The notes: generated by a model not told the origin, from the sequence alone. Counted from the first letter of the stretch, positions 14,875 through 25,024 are shown. The stretch: 64,000 bases of DNA from Bacteroidota bacterium (GCA_018267725.1 JAFDXY010000029.1:27218-91217), one strand, 5' to 3'. Numbers and translations are program-made.

Positions 14875-17565
14875 TTAATAACTTGAGAATGATCTGCTTC
14901 GGTTAATTCTTAAATCTCGCAACACACCTGATTTTGGGCTGATAGTAAAACTAAATGATCTAAACATTCCAATAGGTGTAACGTTTATAGACAATTGCCA
15001 GCAATGCATATCTCTTGTAATAAACATACTAAATTGTTGCAGTTGCCCACTATTAAAATCAAAATAACCAGTACTGCCAACTTTCCATTTTGGAGTTAAA
15101 CTAAAATCTCCATTAAAGTTGGCACTTGAATAAATTACATTACTGTATGAATATAGTCCGTTTGTAATTTTTGGTTGTTTGGTAAAAGTTAATGAGTAAG
15201 ATAAACTTAACGTCCACGGAATATCAAAATCTGTAAACTCTGCGGGGTTGGCTCTTGCAAATTGCAATTGCCTTTGTTGTTCATCTGGTGTTAAAAAAGG
15301 ATCTACCGGAATGTTCTTGTCTTTATTTTCTTTTCCATCTTTTGCTTTGCTTTTAAATGAAGTAGAAATGGCAATGTTTCCACTTGTTATACTTCCTAAA
15401 TTATGTTTAGGTCCGTTCCATGCATAAATATTTTTTCTATATCCTAAACTATCTACCACGTAAGGGTCTAATGTGGCACTTGCAGTAATATTAACCTTTT
15501 CAAATAAAGTACTTCTTGCATATAAATTAAAAGTAGATAATGCAAAACTATCTGCAACTAAATTATAAGAACCATTTATTCCAAACCCATCTAACAATTT
15601 TATTTTTTTGGTAGTTTTTCCTGAAGTGTCTTTTTTATCTTTCACTTTCATCTCTAATAAGTTATCAATGGCAAAACTTATTCCTCCAAAAGTTCCTTCT
15701 CCAAAACCTCCGGGTAGTACACCATCAAAAACAGAAAATCTTGCCGTATGGCCAAAACTATCAACTCTTGAATTGTAAAAATATTTGCTAACAAAATCTG
15801 GCTTATAACTAAAACCAATACTTGGTCTTATTTCGTGCCTAATTTTTGTTTCTCCGTGTTTTAAATTAAACGTACCAAATATTCTGGTGCTTGCTGTAAC
15901 GCCAAAACTCATTTGCCTTTGTGTATAAAAGCCTTTTTGTATGGTGGTATCTAATTTATTTTTTGTTGTATCCCATGTTCTATATATTTTTTGCCCAAAC
16001 CATCTTTCTTCGTAAGATATAGACGGGCTAAGGGTTACAGGGCCTAAAGCAGGAAGCGATATGCTAATGGGAATACTATGTGTGGCTCCGTATTGAAAGG
16101 TATCTAACAATCTTTTAAAACTAACACCGGCAGTATCGTAAAAAGAAATTTGGTTAGAAAAATTTCCACTATAACCAACGCCAATGTTTTCATACCATTT
16201 TGGTGTACCTATTTTATCTTTCTTTTGAAAAGGATAAAAAGTAACTACACTAAGTGTTGCCGTAGGAAAATTTAAGTTTACTAAATGTGTATTATTGTTT
16301 TGATTGTGATTAAGGTTTAATGAAAGATTGACTTTATTATTAAAATTTTTTGAATAACTGATAGATGAACTTAATTGATTTTGATAATTCTGATACGGAT
16401 TGTTTAATAATGTTTGATTAAACTTTGTACTTCCAAATTGAACACTGGCACCAAATGTAGTACCTGGTCTTGAACGTGTATCTTGTGTATGGTTCCAGTT
16501 AATCATAAATGATTTGCTGGTTGTAAACTGATCTTTTGTAACAAGTGAAGTGTTTAAAATTTTAGGATTTTGCAAGGTTATACTTAAACTTCCTGTATAA
16601 TGATATCTTTTAATATATTTTGGTGCAACGTTTAATGTCCATCCACCATAAGAATATAAATTAGCACGTGTAGTAATATCCCAATTATCATTAACTACTT
16701 TATAATACCCTAATCCTTCTAACCCAAAACCAAAATCTTGGCTTACGGTAAATGCAGGAACTAAAATGCCCGAATGTCTTCCTTGCACTAAAGGATAAAT
16801 TCCAAACGGAATACCAATTGGCACCGGAACACCTTCAAACTCAGGAGAAGCGGGCCCGCTAACTGCCAATTTATTGGTAATCATTTTTAATTTTCTGGAA
16901 CGAATGGCAAAATGTGGCGTATCTAAATTACAAGTGGTAAACCTTGCTCTGTATGCATAAAAACTATTTGAATCAACTTTTTTTACAACCGAAGCATTAA
17001 CAAAAATTTCATCTTCTTTCATATAGGTATTTTTTGTAATACCTTTCATGGTTTTCATGTTAAAAATAATAGAATCGCTTATAGATGTTGTGGGACCTTG
17101 GTTTAATTTTGGTTTACTTAAAGGGTTATTGGTTGTATCTAAAGCTCCGTAAGCTTTTACCAATTGTGTTTCAGAGTTGTATTCTACGGTAGCTGCTTGT
17201 AATTCAAGATCTTTATATTTTACATTGGCTTTTCCATATAAAAGAAATTCTTTCGTTTTTAATTTTAAAACACCCGAATCTGCAGCTTCATATTTTACAG
17301 GAGCATCTAAAGAATCTTTAGATAAGATTAGCGTATCAATCGTATTAACTTTTACAGAATCGTTAGTGTGGTTTACTGTATCAGAAATTTCTTTTTTCTC
17401 AGAAGAATTAACTTTTACTTTTTTTGGAGGAATGGTATCTTGTACCCCGTTCAGTAAACTATAATCGGGTTTACCCGCAAAGTTCACTGCAACTAAGCGT
17501 AAAGAAATAAACAGCAATACAATAGCTGTAGGTATTTTAGCGTTATTAGTAAAATTTGTATGCAT
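14875..17565 (-). CDS. lptD: LptD-like outer-membrane LPS assembly protein
   Basis: 896 residues from the ATG at 17565; a TTG frame extension to 17595 would cover the promoter. Residues 1-30 form a signal sequence. An OstA-like beta-jellyroll follows (YGKANVKYKDLELQAATVEY, about 130-150, and further repeats to about 230). The rest is a large outer-membrane barrel with many alternating strands and an aromatic end. This is the Bacteroidota form of LptD, which places lipopolysaccharide in the outer leaflet. It is divergent from an amidase gene and near a second OstA-like protein gene, so the area is an envelope-biogenesis block. Confidence 0.85.
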   Translation of the reverse strand: MHTNFTNNAKIPTAIVLLFISLRLVAVNFAGKPDYSLLNGVQDTIPPKKVKVNSSEKKEISDTVNHTNDSVKVNTIDTLILSKDSLDAPVKYEAADSGVLKLKTKEFLLYGKANVKYKDLELQAATVEYNSETQLVKAYGALDTTNNPLSKPKLNQGPTTSISDSIIFNMKTMKGITKNTYMKEDEIFVNASVVKKVDSNSFYAYRARFTTCNLDTPHFAIRSRKLKMITNKLAVSGPASPEFEGVPVPIGIPFGIYPLVQGRHSGILVPAFTVSQDFGFGLEGLGYYKVVNDNWDITTRANLYSYGGWTLNVAPKYIKRYHYTGSLSITLQNPKILNTSLVTKDQFTTSKSFMINWNHTQDTRSRPGTTFGASVQFGSTKFNQTLLNNPYQNYQNQLSSSISYSKNFNNKVNLSLNLNHNQNNNTHLVNLNFPTATLSVVTFYPFQKKDKIGTPKWYENIGVGYSGNFSNQISFYDTAGVSFKRLLDTFQYGATHSIPISISLPALGPVTLSPSISYEERWFGQKIYRTWDTTKNKLDTTIQKGFYTQRQMSFGVTASTRIFGTFNLKHGETKIRHEIRPSIGFSYKPDFVSKYFYNSRVDSFGHTARFSVFDGVLPGGFGEGTFGGISFAIDNLLEMKVKDKKDTSGKTTKKIKLLDGFGINGSYNLVADSFALSTFNLYARSTLFEKVNITASATLDPYVVDSLGYRKNIYAWNGPKHNLGSITSGNIAISTSFKSKAKDGKENKDKNIPVDPFLTPDEQQRQLQFARANPAEFTDFDIPWTLSLSYSLTFTKQPKITNGLYSYSNVIYSSANFNGDFSLTPKWKVGSTGYFDFNSGQLQQFSMFITRDMHCWQLSINVTPIGMFRSFSFTISPKSGVLRDLRINRSRSFSSY

Positions 17566-17576
17566 GCTTGCTGTGG

Positions 17577-17604
17577 CAAAAATAAGCGTTAGCAATTAAT
17601 ACAA
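17577..17604 (-). promoter_or_regulatory. Promoter of lptD
   Basis: Minus-strand TTG (plus 17602-17604), 17-nt spacer, TATTTTTG (plus 17577-17584). The predicted start lies only a few bases upstream of the ATG at 17565, so the leader is very short. This supports 17565 as the start codon. Confidence 0.5.
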
Positions 17605-17634
17605 TCAGTAAACAAAATGCTTTAACGAATTGAT

Positions 17635-18567
17635 ATGAAGTTGAAAAAAAATATTGCATTGGTTTTGTTAAGTTTTGGAATGGTTAGTTTGTTGGCTTTT
17701 TCAAATAAAGATGATGTGGGCAACGGAAAAACTCAAAAAACATTAAAAAGAATTGTAATAGACCCCGGGCATGGAGGCTATCCTAAACCAAGCCAAGGAA
17801 ATTATGGAGCATCAAGCGAGTGGATTGAAGAAAAAGATGCTGCCTTAGCTATTGCATTTAAACTAAAAAAAATTATAGAAGAATCTATTCCGGATGTAGA
17901 AGTTTATTTAACCAGAACTACTGATGTTTTTGATAATGCACGTGTTAAAGCCAGTAAAGCCAATGATTTTAAAGGAGATTTATTTATATCTCTGCATTGC
18001 AATGGTCAAGACCCCATACCGCACAGAGAAATTGTAGATTATAAAACTACCACTGTAAAACGGAAAGGAAAAAAAATAACTAAAAAAATTCCTATTTATC
18101 ATACATACTATACACCCAACCCTGCACATGGTACAGAAACTTATATTTGGGGTATTGGGAAAAATGATGAAAAAGAAGAGGCAATAGGTGAACAAAATTT
18201 TTCTGATAGTTCAATTGTAAATTTCGATCCAAAAGATCCTGCACAAAGAGTAGCTATTTCTTTACGAACAGAAAAATATGCCGAAAGAAGTCGTTTATTA
18301 GCAGCAACAGTTGAAGAGGAATTTACTAAACAAGGCAGGGTAAGCCGTGGTGTAAAACAAAGAGACTATAAAGGAATTTGGGTTTTACAAGCCGTTGCTA
18401 TGCCCGCTATTTTAGTTGAAATGGGGTTTTTAAGTTATCCTGAAGAAGGGAAATATATTGCAAGTGAACAAGGGCAGCAAGAAATTGCCGAAGCAGTAGG
18501 CAGAGCCGTTAAACGCTATAAATTTTCTTTAGATAATAAAATGAATAACGGAAAAACATCTAAATAG
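17635..18567 (+). CDS. N-acetylmuramoyl-L-alanine amidase (Amidase_3)
   Basis: 310 residues. Residues 1-22 are a signal peptide. The zinc-amidase core is clear: first ligand His46 in VIDPGHGG, the Glu ligand about residue 65 in WIEEKDAAL, the second His in LFISLHCNG, and the catalytic Glu in AILVEMGFLSY near residue 265. A basic insertion (KTTTVKRKGKKITKK, about 140-155) sits between. The enzyme cuts the amide bond between muramic acid and the stem peptide in the periplasm during division or remodelling. It lies divergent to lptD and ahead of the MCE and OstA genes, a common Bacteroidota envelope neighbourhood. Confidence 0.93.
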   Translation: MKLKKNIALVLLSFGMVSLLAFSNKDDVGNGKTQKTLKRIVIDPGHGGYPKPSQGNYGASSEWIEEKDAALAIAFKLKKIIEESIPDVEVYLTRTTDVFDNARVKASKANDFKGDLFISLHCNGQDPIPHREIVDYKTTTVKRKGKKITKKIPIYHTYYTPNPAHGTETYIWGIGKNDEKEEAIGEQNFSDSSIVNFDPKDPAQRVAISLRTEKYAERSRLLAATVEEEFTKQGRVSRGVKQRDYKGIWVLQAVAMPAILVEMGFLSYPEEGKYIASEQGQQEIAEAVGRAVKRYKFSLDNKMNNGKTSK

Positions 18568-18573
18568 TTTTTA

Positions 18574-19125
18574 TTATTCAATAGCAGGTGTATTGGCAGT
18601 TGCAGTAAGTGTATCTAACCTATATCTTCTTATAGCATTACCTATTTGTTTTTTCCAAACCAATGGCGTTGTACTATAACCTGCTTTTGCCATAGCATTT
18701 ATCCATAAATTATAATCTTGATTATCTTTTAATTTTTCATAATAACTTTTTCTGGTTATCATTTTAGAAAATGCAATAAAAGAATCTTCATCGGTAGCAT
18801 AGGCTTTAAACTTAGTTTTAATACCTTTTGTTTTCAGCAAATTATTCTTCCCAACTATTCCAAAATAGTTATTTAATAATTTAGCATTTCTATCTTTTCC
18901 CGCACCCGATTCTATAACCGATACTCCTAATATAATACTCATTGGAATTCCATACTCTGTAGATAGCCGAGCAGCTAAAGGTTTATACTTATTGAAATAA
19001 TTATGTACACTTTTTTGTGCAACACTAAATTGGATAGTTGTAAAAATAAATAGTACCGCAATAGCAATTTTTTTATAAAATAAAGGGTTACATAATTGCA
19101 GCATATTAATAATTGTTTTATGCAA
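18574..19125 (-). CDS. GH73-like glucosaminidase (FlgJ-type)
   Basis: 183 residues. A signal peptide ends around residue 36 (FTTIQFSVAQ). The mature protein is a compact glucosaminidase domain: GIPMSIILGVSVIESGAGKD with the presumed catalytic Glu, then LLNNYFGIVG, the usual N-Y-F-G-I pattern, and a C-terminal WINAMAKAGYSTTPLVWKK. It would hydrolyse glycan strands of peptidoglycan in the periplasm. It is convergent with the amidase gene, 6 nt apart, so two murein hydrolases are placed side by side. The start could also be the inner ATG at residue 8. Confidence 0.85.
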   Translation of the reverse strand: MHKTIINMLQLCNPLFYKKIAIAVLFIFTTIQFSVAQKSVHNYFNKYKPLAARLSTEYGIPMSIILGVSVIESGAGKDRNAKLLNNYFGIVGKNNLLKTKGIKTKFKAYATDEDSFIAFSKMITRKSYYEKLKDNQDYNLWINAMAKAGYSTTPLVWKKQIGNAIRRYRLDTLTATANTPAIE

Positions 19126-19257
19126 ATTACTAAAATTTAATGAGGTATTCTCTTTCTAAGTTTTGCTATTTTAACAAAAACTGCACCAATATTATCCCTT
19201 AGTTTTGCAAGTACTATCTTAGCGTAAACAAGTACATTTATAAATAGGCAAGTAACA

Positions 19258-20262
19258 ATGAAAATTACCAACGAAACAAAAGTAGGTGCATTAACGGCTA
19301 TTGCAATTACGCTGTTAATATTAGGATTTAATTTTTTGAAAGGAAAGAGTTTGCTTAAAACAGGAAATTTTTTATATGCAAAATACACCGATGCAAAAGG
19401 CTTAATGGTTTCTAATCCGGTTTACGCAAACGGGTTTCAAATAGGTAGTATATATGATATTGAAAATGAAGATGAGAACTTAAAAAATATTATCATAACT
19501 ATTAAACTAAAAAGTAGTTATAATATTCCAACTTCATCTGTTGCAAGTATTAGCAGCAACCCTTTAGGAACATCGAGCATTGAAATTAATTTAGGTAAAG
19601 ACGGTGCATTTTTGCATACTGGTGATACTTTAAAAACTATTAACAGCGAAGGTTTAATGGGAGAAATAAAAGCAGCATTGCTTCCGGTAACAAATCAATT
19701 AAAACATACTATGCACAGTTTAGATACAGTGTTGCTAAATATTAATACCATTTTTGATCCTAATACAAAAAATAATTTGCAACAAGTTATTGCCAATTTA
19801 AATAAAACAACGGCAAGTTTAACAGAATCAAGCATTTCTATTCAAACGATGTTGGATAAGCAAAGTGGTGCTATTGCACAATCAATGAATAACTTAAATA
19901 GTTTTACAAAAAACTTAGCAAACAATAATGATAAGATTACAGGCACCTTAGATAATTTGCAAACCACAACCAATAACCTTTCAAAGGCAGATATTCAGGG
20001 CTCTGTAACAGAACTTAAAAAATCGGTACAAACATTAAATAATGTTTTAGATAAAATTAATTCAGGAAAAGGTTCTTTAGGTTTATTACTTAATGATAAA
20101 ACATTATATAATAATTTAACCAATACAGTAAGAAGTGCCAATATTTTGGTTGATGATTTAAAAACACATCCTAAACGCTATGTAAATATTTCTGTTTTTG
20201 GAAGAAAAGATAAATCAACACCATTAACTGCACCATTAAACGATTCGGCTAACAAAAAATAA
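19258..20262 (+). CDS. MCE-family (MlaD-like) phospholipid transport protein
   Basis: 334 residues. An N-terminal membrane helix (about 8-28, VGALTAIAITLLILGFNFL) is followed by the MCE domain (about 38-115, YAKYTDAKGLMVSNPVYANGFQIG and VASISSNPLGTSSIEINLG). A long helical tail rich in Asn, Thr and Ser follows to about residue 310. MlaD-type proteins form inner-membrane-anchored hexamers that pass phospholipids across the periplasm. The OstA-like gene begins 4 nt after its stop, so both are in one operon. No MlaE or MlaF genes are in the window. Confidence 0.9.
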   Translation: MKITNETKVGALTAIAITLLILGFNFLKGKSLLKTGNFLYAKYTDAKGLMVSNPVYANGFQIGSIYDIENEDENLKNIIITIKLKSSYNIPTSSVASISSNPLGTSSIEINLGKDGAFLHTGDTLKTINSEGLMGEIKAALLPVTNQLKHTMHSLDTVLLNINTIFDPNTKNNLQQVIANLNKTTASLTESSISIQTMLDKQSGAIAQSMNNLNSFTKNLANNNDKITGTLDNLQTTTNNLSKADIQGSVTELKKSVQTLNNVLDKINSGKGSLGLLLNDKTLYNNLTNTVRSANILVDDLKTHPKRYVNISVFGRKDKSTPLTAPLNDSANKK

Positions 20263-20265
20263 ATT

Positions 20266-21897
20266 ATGGGCAGGCTTCTATTCACAATTATTTTAAGCAT
20301 TCTATCTCTATGTTCTTTTGCACAACGTGCTGCAACCGATACACTTAAACCGGGCAAAATTATTAATATAGTTAGTGCAGATAAATATATGTTGTTAGAT
20401 AAAGATACTTCGGGCAAGTTTATAGCTTTAGTTGGCCATGCAGTTGTACAACAAGAAAAAACAATTTTTAGTGCCGATAGTATTGTACTAAACCAAAAAG
20501 ATAATTTAATGGAAGCCTTTGGCAATATTCATATTAACGATGCCGATAGCATACATACATATGCACAATATGTAAAATATTTAGGAAAAGAAAAAAAAGC
20601 ATTCCTAAATAAAAAAGTAAAATTAACCGATGGTAAAGGCGTATTAACTACCGATAATTTAGAATATGATACACAAGTAAAAATTGGAAAATATTATAAT
20701 GGCGGAAAAGTAGTTAGCGGTAAAACAATTATAACCAGTAAAGAAGGCTATTATTATGGAGAAACAAAAGATGTTTATTTTAAACAAAAAGTTGTTTTAA
20801 CAGATCCGGAAACAAAATTATATACAGATACTTTATTATATAATATTAATACAGAAATTTCAACATTTGTTTCACCAACAAAAATTTATAATGGTAAAAG
20901 AACTATTATAACAAAAGAAGGAAATTATGATTTGAAAAGAAAGAAAGGAAATTTTGGTTCACGCCCAATAATAGATGACAGCACTTATACGTTTACTGCC
21001 AACAAAATGGCTTTTGATGATAGCACAGGTTTGGGCGAATTTGAAGGCAATGCTGTTTATAGAAGTAAAGACAGCGTTGGTGGTTACGATATTATTGCAG
21101 GCAATATAAAAACCAATAGAAAAACCAATGCACTTTTAGCAACCCAAAAACCTATTCTTTTTATTAAACAAACTAATGATACTATTTATGTAGCTGCCGA
21201 TACTTTGTACTCTGCAAGATTATCAGATTTGCTGAAATACAGACCTGTAGCTAATATTAGAGATTCATCAAAAACAGAAACAACATTTATTACAGATACT
21301 GTTGCTATTAAAAAAGACAGTAGCACTAATCGCTTTTTTGAAGCTTATTATCATGTAAAAATATTTTCAGATTCATTGCAAGCTGTTGGAGATAGTTTGT
21401 TTTATTCATTGCAAGATTCTGCTTTTCGTTTATTTAAAAATCCGGTTGCATGGGCACAACAAAATCAAATAACAGGTGATACAATTTATTTATATGTTCA
21501 AAATAAAAAGCCAGATAGATTAAAAGTTTTTGAAAATGCAATGGCAATAAGTAAAGAACAAGAAGGTTATTTTAATCAGGTTCGCGGCAGTAGTATTAAT
21601 GGCTTTTTTAAAGATGGAAAGATAAACTTCTTAAAAACAAAAGGCTCACCTGCCGATAATGTTTATTACGCAACTGATAACGATAAAAAATTAATTGGTG
21701 TAAATAAATCATCAAGCGATATTATTGATGTTTATTTTGATAACGATGGCAAACCTGAAAAAGTTGTATTCATAAATAATTTAAAAGGTGTGATGACGCC
21801 TATGCGACAGGCAGACCACGATGCTTTAAAAGTTAAAAAATTTGTTTGGTTAGATGCTATTCGCCCTAAAAGTAAATTTGAAATATTGGCAGATTAA
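20266..21897 (+). CDS. OstA-like (LptA/LptD N-domain-like) periplasmic protein
   Basis: 543 residues. A signal peptide spans residues 1-20 (LLFTIILSILSLCSFAQ). The protein is built of repeated OstA-type beta-jellyroll strands: VGHAVVQQEKTIFSADSIVL near 65-85, GKYYNGGKVVSGKTIITSK near 145-165, and more to about residue 430. There is no outer-membrane barrel. It most likely forms the soluble periplasmic LPS bridge (LptA role) or part of it, working with the LptD-like protein at 14875-17565. It is 4 nt downstream of the MCE gene. Confidence 0.85.
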   Translation: MGRLLFTIILSILSLCSFAQRAATDTLKPGKIINIVSADKYMLLDKDTSGKFIALVGHAVVQQEKTIFSADSIVLNQKDNLMEAFGNIHINDADSIHTYAQYVKYLGKEKKAFLNKKVKLTDGKGVLTTDNLEYDTQVKIGKYYNGGKVVSGKTIITSKEGYYYGETKDVYFKQKVVLTDPETKLYTDTLLYNINTEISTFVSPTKIYNGKRTIITKEGNYDLKRKKGNFGSRPIIDDSTYTFTANKMAFDDSTGLGEFEGNAVYRSKDSVGGYDIIAGNIKTNRKTNALLATQKPILFIKQTNDTIYVAADTLYSARLSDLLKYRPVANIRDSSKTETTFITDTVAIKKDSSTNRFFEAYYHVKIFSDSLQAVGDSLFYSLQDSAFRLFKNPVAWAQQNQITGDTIYLYVQNKKPDRLKVFENAMAISKEQEGYFNQVRGSSINGFFKDGKINFLKTKGSPADNVYYATDNDKKLIGVNKSSSDIIDVYFDNDGKPEKVVFINNLKGVMTPMRQADHDALKVKKFVWLDAIRPKSKFEILAD

Positions 21898-21965
21898 TTT
21901 TTTGCTAACAATAAAGAGTATTAAGTTTTACAAAACATTTTTCTATTTATTATATTTAAAACGAA

Positions 21966-23180
21966 ATGAAATTTTTTCGAAATATAATTATTAACCCGTT
22001 ATTAGAATTTATACAAGATAGCCGTGCCATTGGTATTACACTATTGTGTTGCACTGTGCTTTCGTTAATTGTAAGTAATATTTCTGGGTGGGGAGAAAGC
22101 TATCAACAAATTTGGCTACATCATTTTGATGGAACAAATAACCATCATACAAATTTATTTTTTCTTTCACTTCCTAATTCAATACTATTAATCATCAACG
22201 ATTTTTTAATGGCAATATTTTTCTTTTTAGCAGGAATGGAAATAAAAAGAGAATTATTGGAAGGTGAATTATCTTCTTTTAAAAAATCAATATTACCAAT
22301 TACTGCAGCTATTGGTGGAATGATAATGCCTGCTTTATTTTATTTATTTTTTAATCACAATAATATTTTTAAAAATGGATGGGCAATACCAACTGCAACG
22401 GATATTGCATTTACGTTGGGCATTGCTTCATTACTTGGTAAACGTGTACCTATATCTTTAAAAATATTTTTAACAGCATTAGCTATAATAGATGATTTAG
22501 GAGCCATTGTTGTAATTGCTATATTTTATGGAGGAGCTATTAAATTATTTTTTTTAATTGCATGTGTTGTTATTGCAATAATTCTTTTGCTGCTTAATAA
22601 ATTTAAAGTGAAAAATATTTTATTGCAGGTAATATTAGCATTGGCATTGTGGTATTGTATGTTTAACAGCGGCATTCATGCAACTGTTGCCGGCGTTGTG
22701 TTTGCACTGTTTATTCCTGCACAGCAGCTAAAGCAATTAGAGCATAAATTTTATTTTCCTGTTTACTTTTTAATTGTTCCTTTATTTGCATTGGCCAATA
22801 GTTCAATTCAGTTTGCTGATAATTCATTTGATAACATTATTCACTCGTCATTAAGTTGGGGTATTACAGCAGGTCTTTGTTTAGGCAAACCATTAGGCAT
22901 TTTTTTAATAAGTTTTTTAATGATAAAATTAAAATGGGCAGCTATACCTAACGAAACAAATATTTTGCAATTATTAGGTGCGGGTATGTTAGCAGGTATT
23001 GGTTTTACGATGAGTATTTTTATAGCAACGCTTGCTTTTAAAACGCAGGCAGAGCAAGATGTTGCGAAAACAGCAGTATTAATTGCCTCGCTTATTTCAA
23101 TGATTATTGGGTTTGTTTGGTTGAGAGCTTTCTCACCGCAAAGCCGCAGAGAACGCCAAGTTTTGCAAAACAATTATTAA
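21966..23180 (+). CDS. nhaA: Na+/H+ antiporter NhaA
   Basis: 404 residues with about 12 hydrophobic segments. NhaA signatures are visible: FFLAGMEIKRELLEGELSS near residue 85, PTATDIAFTLGIASLLGKRV near 143, and AIIDDLGAIVVIAIFYGG near 170, which holds the two essential adjacent Asp residues. A late GIGFTMSIFIATLAF segment (about 340) is also typical. It exchanges external protons for internal sodium at the inner membrane for pH and sodium homeostasis. It is a single gene; the next gene, prfB, is convergent. Confidence 0.96.
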   Translation: MKFFRNIIINPLLEFIQDSRAIGITLLCCTVLSLIVSNISGWGESYQQIWLHHFDGTNNHHTNLFFLSLPNSILLIINDFLMAIFFFLAGMEIKRELLEGELSSFKKSILPITAAIGGMIMPALFYLFFNHNNIFKNGWAIPTATDIAFTLGIASLLGKRVPISLKIFLTALAIIDDLGAIVVIAIFYGGAIKLFFLIACVVIAIILLLLNKFKVKNILLQVILALALWYCMFNSGIHATVAGVVFALFIPAQQLKQLEHKFYFPVYFLIVPLFALANSSIQFADNSFDNIIHSSLSWGITAGLCLGKPLGIFLISFLMIKLKWAAIPNETNILQLLGAGMLAGIGFTMSIFIATLAFKTQAEQDVAKTAVLIASLISMIIGFVWLRAFSPQSRRERQVLQNNY

Positions 23181-23197
23181 TTATTCATTCTTAATTA

Positions 23198-24290
23198 TTA
23201 ATTGCTTTCTTCTTTTTCCATCATTAAATACGCTTTAATAAAACCATCTAATTCGCCATCTAAAACAGGTTGCACATTGCCAACTTCAAAATCTGTTCGA
23301 TGGTCTTTAATTAATTTATAAGGATGCAATACATAGCTTCTTATTTGGCTGCCCCATTCAATTTTTTTCTTACTACTGTTGGCTGCATTTTTAGCGGCTT
23401 CTCTCTTTTTTAATTCTTCTTCATACAAACGACTTTTTAGCATTTGCATGGCTTTTTCTTTATTGCCTAATTGGGTTCTTTCGGTTTGGCAAACCACTAC
23501 AATACCTGTAGGAATATGAGTTAAAAAAACTTTTGTTTCTACTTTATTTACATTTTGCCCGCCTGCACCACCACTACGTGCTGTTTCCATTTTTATATCA
23601 GCATCTTTCAATTCAATATCAATAGAATCATCAACCAACGGATAAACAAATACACTTGCAAAACTTGTATGTCTTCTTGCATTACTATCAAAAGGAGAAA
23701 TTCTAACCAATCTGTGCACACCGCTTTCTGCTTTTAAAAAACCGTAAGCAAATGCACCATCAAATTGTAAAGTTGCCGTTTTAATACCTGCACCATCACC
23801 TTCTTGATAATCTAATTCTGTTATTTTCCAACCTTGTTTATTGCCATACATTGTGTACATTCTAAGCAACATTTCTGCCCAATCTTGGCTTTCGGTTCCA
23901 CCTGCACCAGAGTTTATTTGTAGCACGGCAGGCAATTCATCTTCAGGTTGGTTAAGTGTACTTTTAAATTCTGCATCTTCAATTAACGTTACTGCATTGT
24001 TATAAGCTTCTTGTGTTTCTTCTTCGGTTGCATTGTTAGTTTTAAAAAAATCAAACAGTACTGCAAAATCTTCAACAGCCGCATTTATTTGTGTGTATAG
24101 TTTAAGCCAATACTCATTTACTTTAATTTCTTTCATAATATGAGTGGCACGAAGATTATCGCCCCAAAAGCCGGGCGATAGCGAAAGTTGTTTGTCTTGT
24201 TCTACTTTTTGTAAACGATTATCGTAGTCAAAGAAACCTCCTTAAAACAGAAACTCTGTCTCGGAGTGATTTAATTTGTTCAATTGTCAT
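23198..24290 (-). CDS. prfB: Peptide chain release factor 2, expressed by programmed +1 frameshift
   Basis: 363 residues when read as two joined frames: complement of 24231-24290 (20 codons, [12 protein letters not shown]...) and then, skipping one base, complement of 23198-24229. The span of 1093 bases is 1 more than a multiple of 3. The second frame reads through [14 protein letters not shown] and SPGFWGD, typical RF2 N-domain sequence. The codon-recognition motif SPF ([15 protein letters not shown]) and the GGQ loop ([15 protein letters not shown]) are intact. RF2 releases peptides at UGA and UAA. A start at 24136 ([10 protein letters not shown]) would lose the N-terminal domain and is wrong. 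Confidence 0.95.
24227..24242 (-). promoter_or_regulatory. RF2 autoregulatory frameshift site
   Basis: Minus-strand sequence AGGAGGTTTCTTTGAC. An internal Shine-Dalgarno-like AGGAGG lies 3 nt before CTT-TGA-C, exactly as in E. coli prfB. When RF2 is scarce the ribosome pauses at the UGA (plus 24228-24230) and slips +1 on CUU, so RF2 controls its own supply. Confidence 0.95.
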
Positions 24291-24368
24291 GCTGCAAAGT
24301 AATAAGTAAAATGTATGTGAAACAAATTAAAATAAATGATAATGTTTGTGCTGCTTTAAAAATAAATT

Positions 24369-24382
24369 ATACCAAATGGTAT
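24369..24382. promoter_or_regulatory. TetR-type operator 1
   Basis: ATACCA-AA-TGGTAT, an inverted repeat located 24 nt upstream of the TetR start codon and just before a TATCTTTA -7-like element (24391-24398). It matches the second site at 25025-25042 (ATACC-N4-GGTAT core), which points to autorepression. Confidence 0.75.
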
Positions 24383-24405
24383 TTTTTTTATATCTTTACA
24401 TTCTA

Positions 24406-25008
24406 ATGAAAGATAGTATTTCAAAATCAGAACGAACTCGAGGCTTTATAATTGAATGTACCGCACCTGTTTTTAATAAGAAAGGGTTTGCTGGTACTTC
24501 TCTTACTGATTTGACGAATGCTACTGGCTTGTCTAAAGGAAGTATCTACGGGAATTTTGAGAATAAAGATGAAGTAGCTCTTGCTGCATTTGATTTTAAT
24601 TTTAATCGTGTTACACAATATTTAAAAGCTAAAATTTTAGCTAAGGATAATGCAATTGATAGGTTACTGGTTTATCCCACTGTTTATCGAGATTTTTTAA
24701 AAATTCCTTTTTTAAAACCAGGTTGCCCAATACTTAATACATCAACAGAAGCTGATGATACACATCCTAAACTAAGAGAACGTGCATTGAATGCACTTAA
24801 CTTTTGGAAAAGCTCTATTGAAAATCAAATTAAACGAGGAATAGAAAGAGGTGAAATAAAACGAAATATTAAGGTAACAGAGTTTGCAGTTGTTTTAATA
24901 TCAATAATAGAAGGTGCTATTATGCAAGCAAAAGTTACAGGACAAAGTAATGAACTAAAAATTGCAATGGGTTTTTTAGAAAAACAAATTAATGAATTAA
25001 AGGGATAA
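24406..25008 (+). CDS. TetR/AcrR family transcriptional regulator
   Basis: 200 residues from the ATG at 24406; an upstream in-frame ATG at 24346 would put the operator inside the gene and adds a hydrophobic stretch. The N-terminal helix-turn-helix is typical: FIIECTAPVFNKKGFAGTSL then LTNATGLSKGSIYGNFENKD (residues about 13-52). The C-terminal domain (about 75-195, LKPGCPILNTSTEADDTHP) belongs to the class with the TetR_C subtype seen in NemR/YcdC-like regulators. Two matching palindromes flank the gene, so it likely represses itself and the thioesterase gene until an unknown ligand binds. Confidence 0.92.
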   Translation: MKDSISKSERTRGFIIECTAPVFNKKGFAGTSLTDLTNATGLSKGSIYGNFENKDEVALAAFDFNFNRVTQYLKAKILAKDNAIDRLLVYPTVYRDFLKIPFLKPGCPILNTSTEADDTHPKLRERALNALNFWKSSIENQIKRGIERGEIKRNIKVTEFAVVLISIIEGAIMQAKVTGQSNELKIAMGFLEKQINELKG

Positions 25009-25024
25009 TTTTTTTTGAAATAAA

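Noticed and set aside
19137..19388. Minus-strand open frame of 83 codons
   Set aside because: It overlaps the start of the MCE gene in antisense and shows no family pattern or signal.
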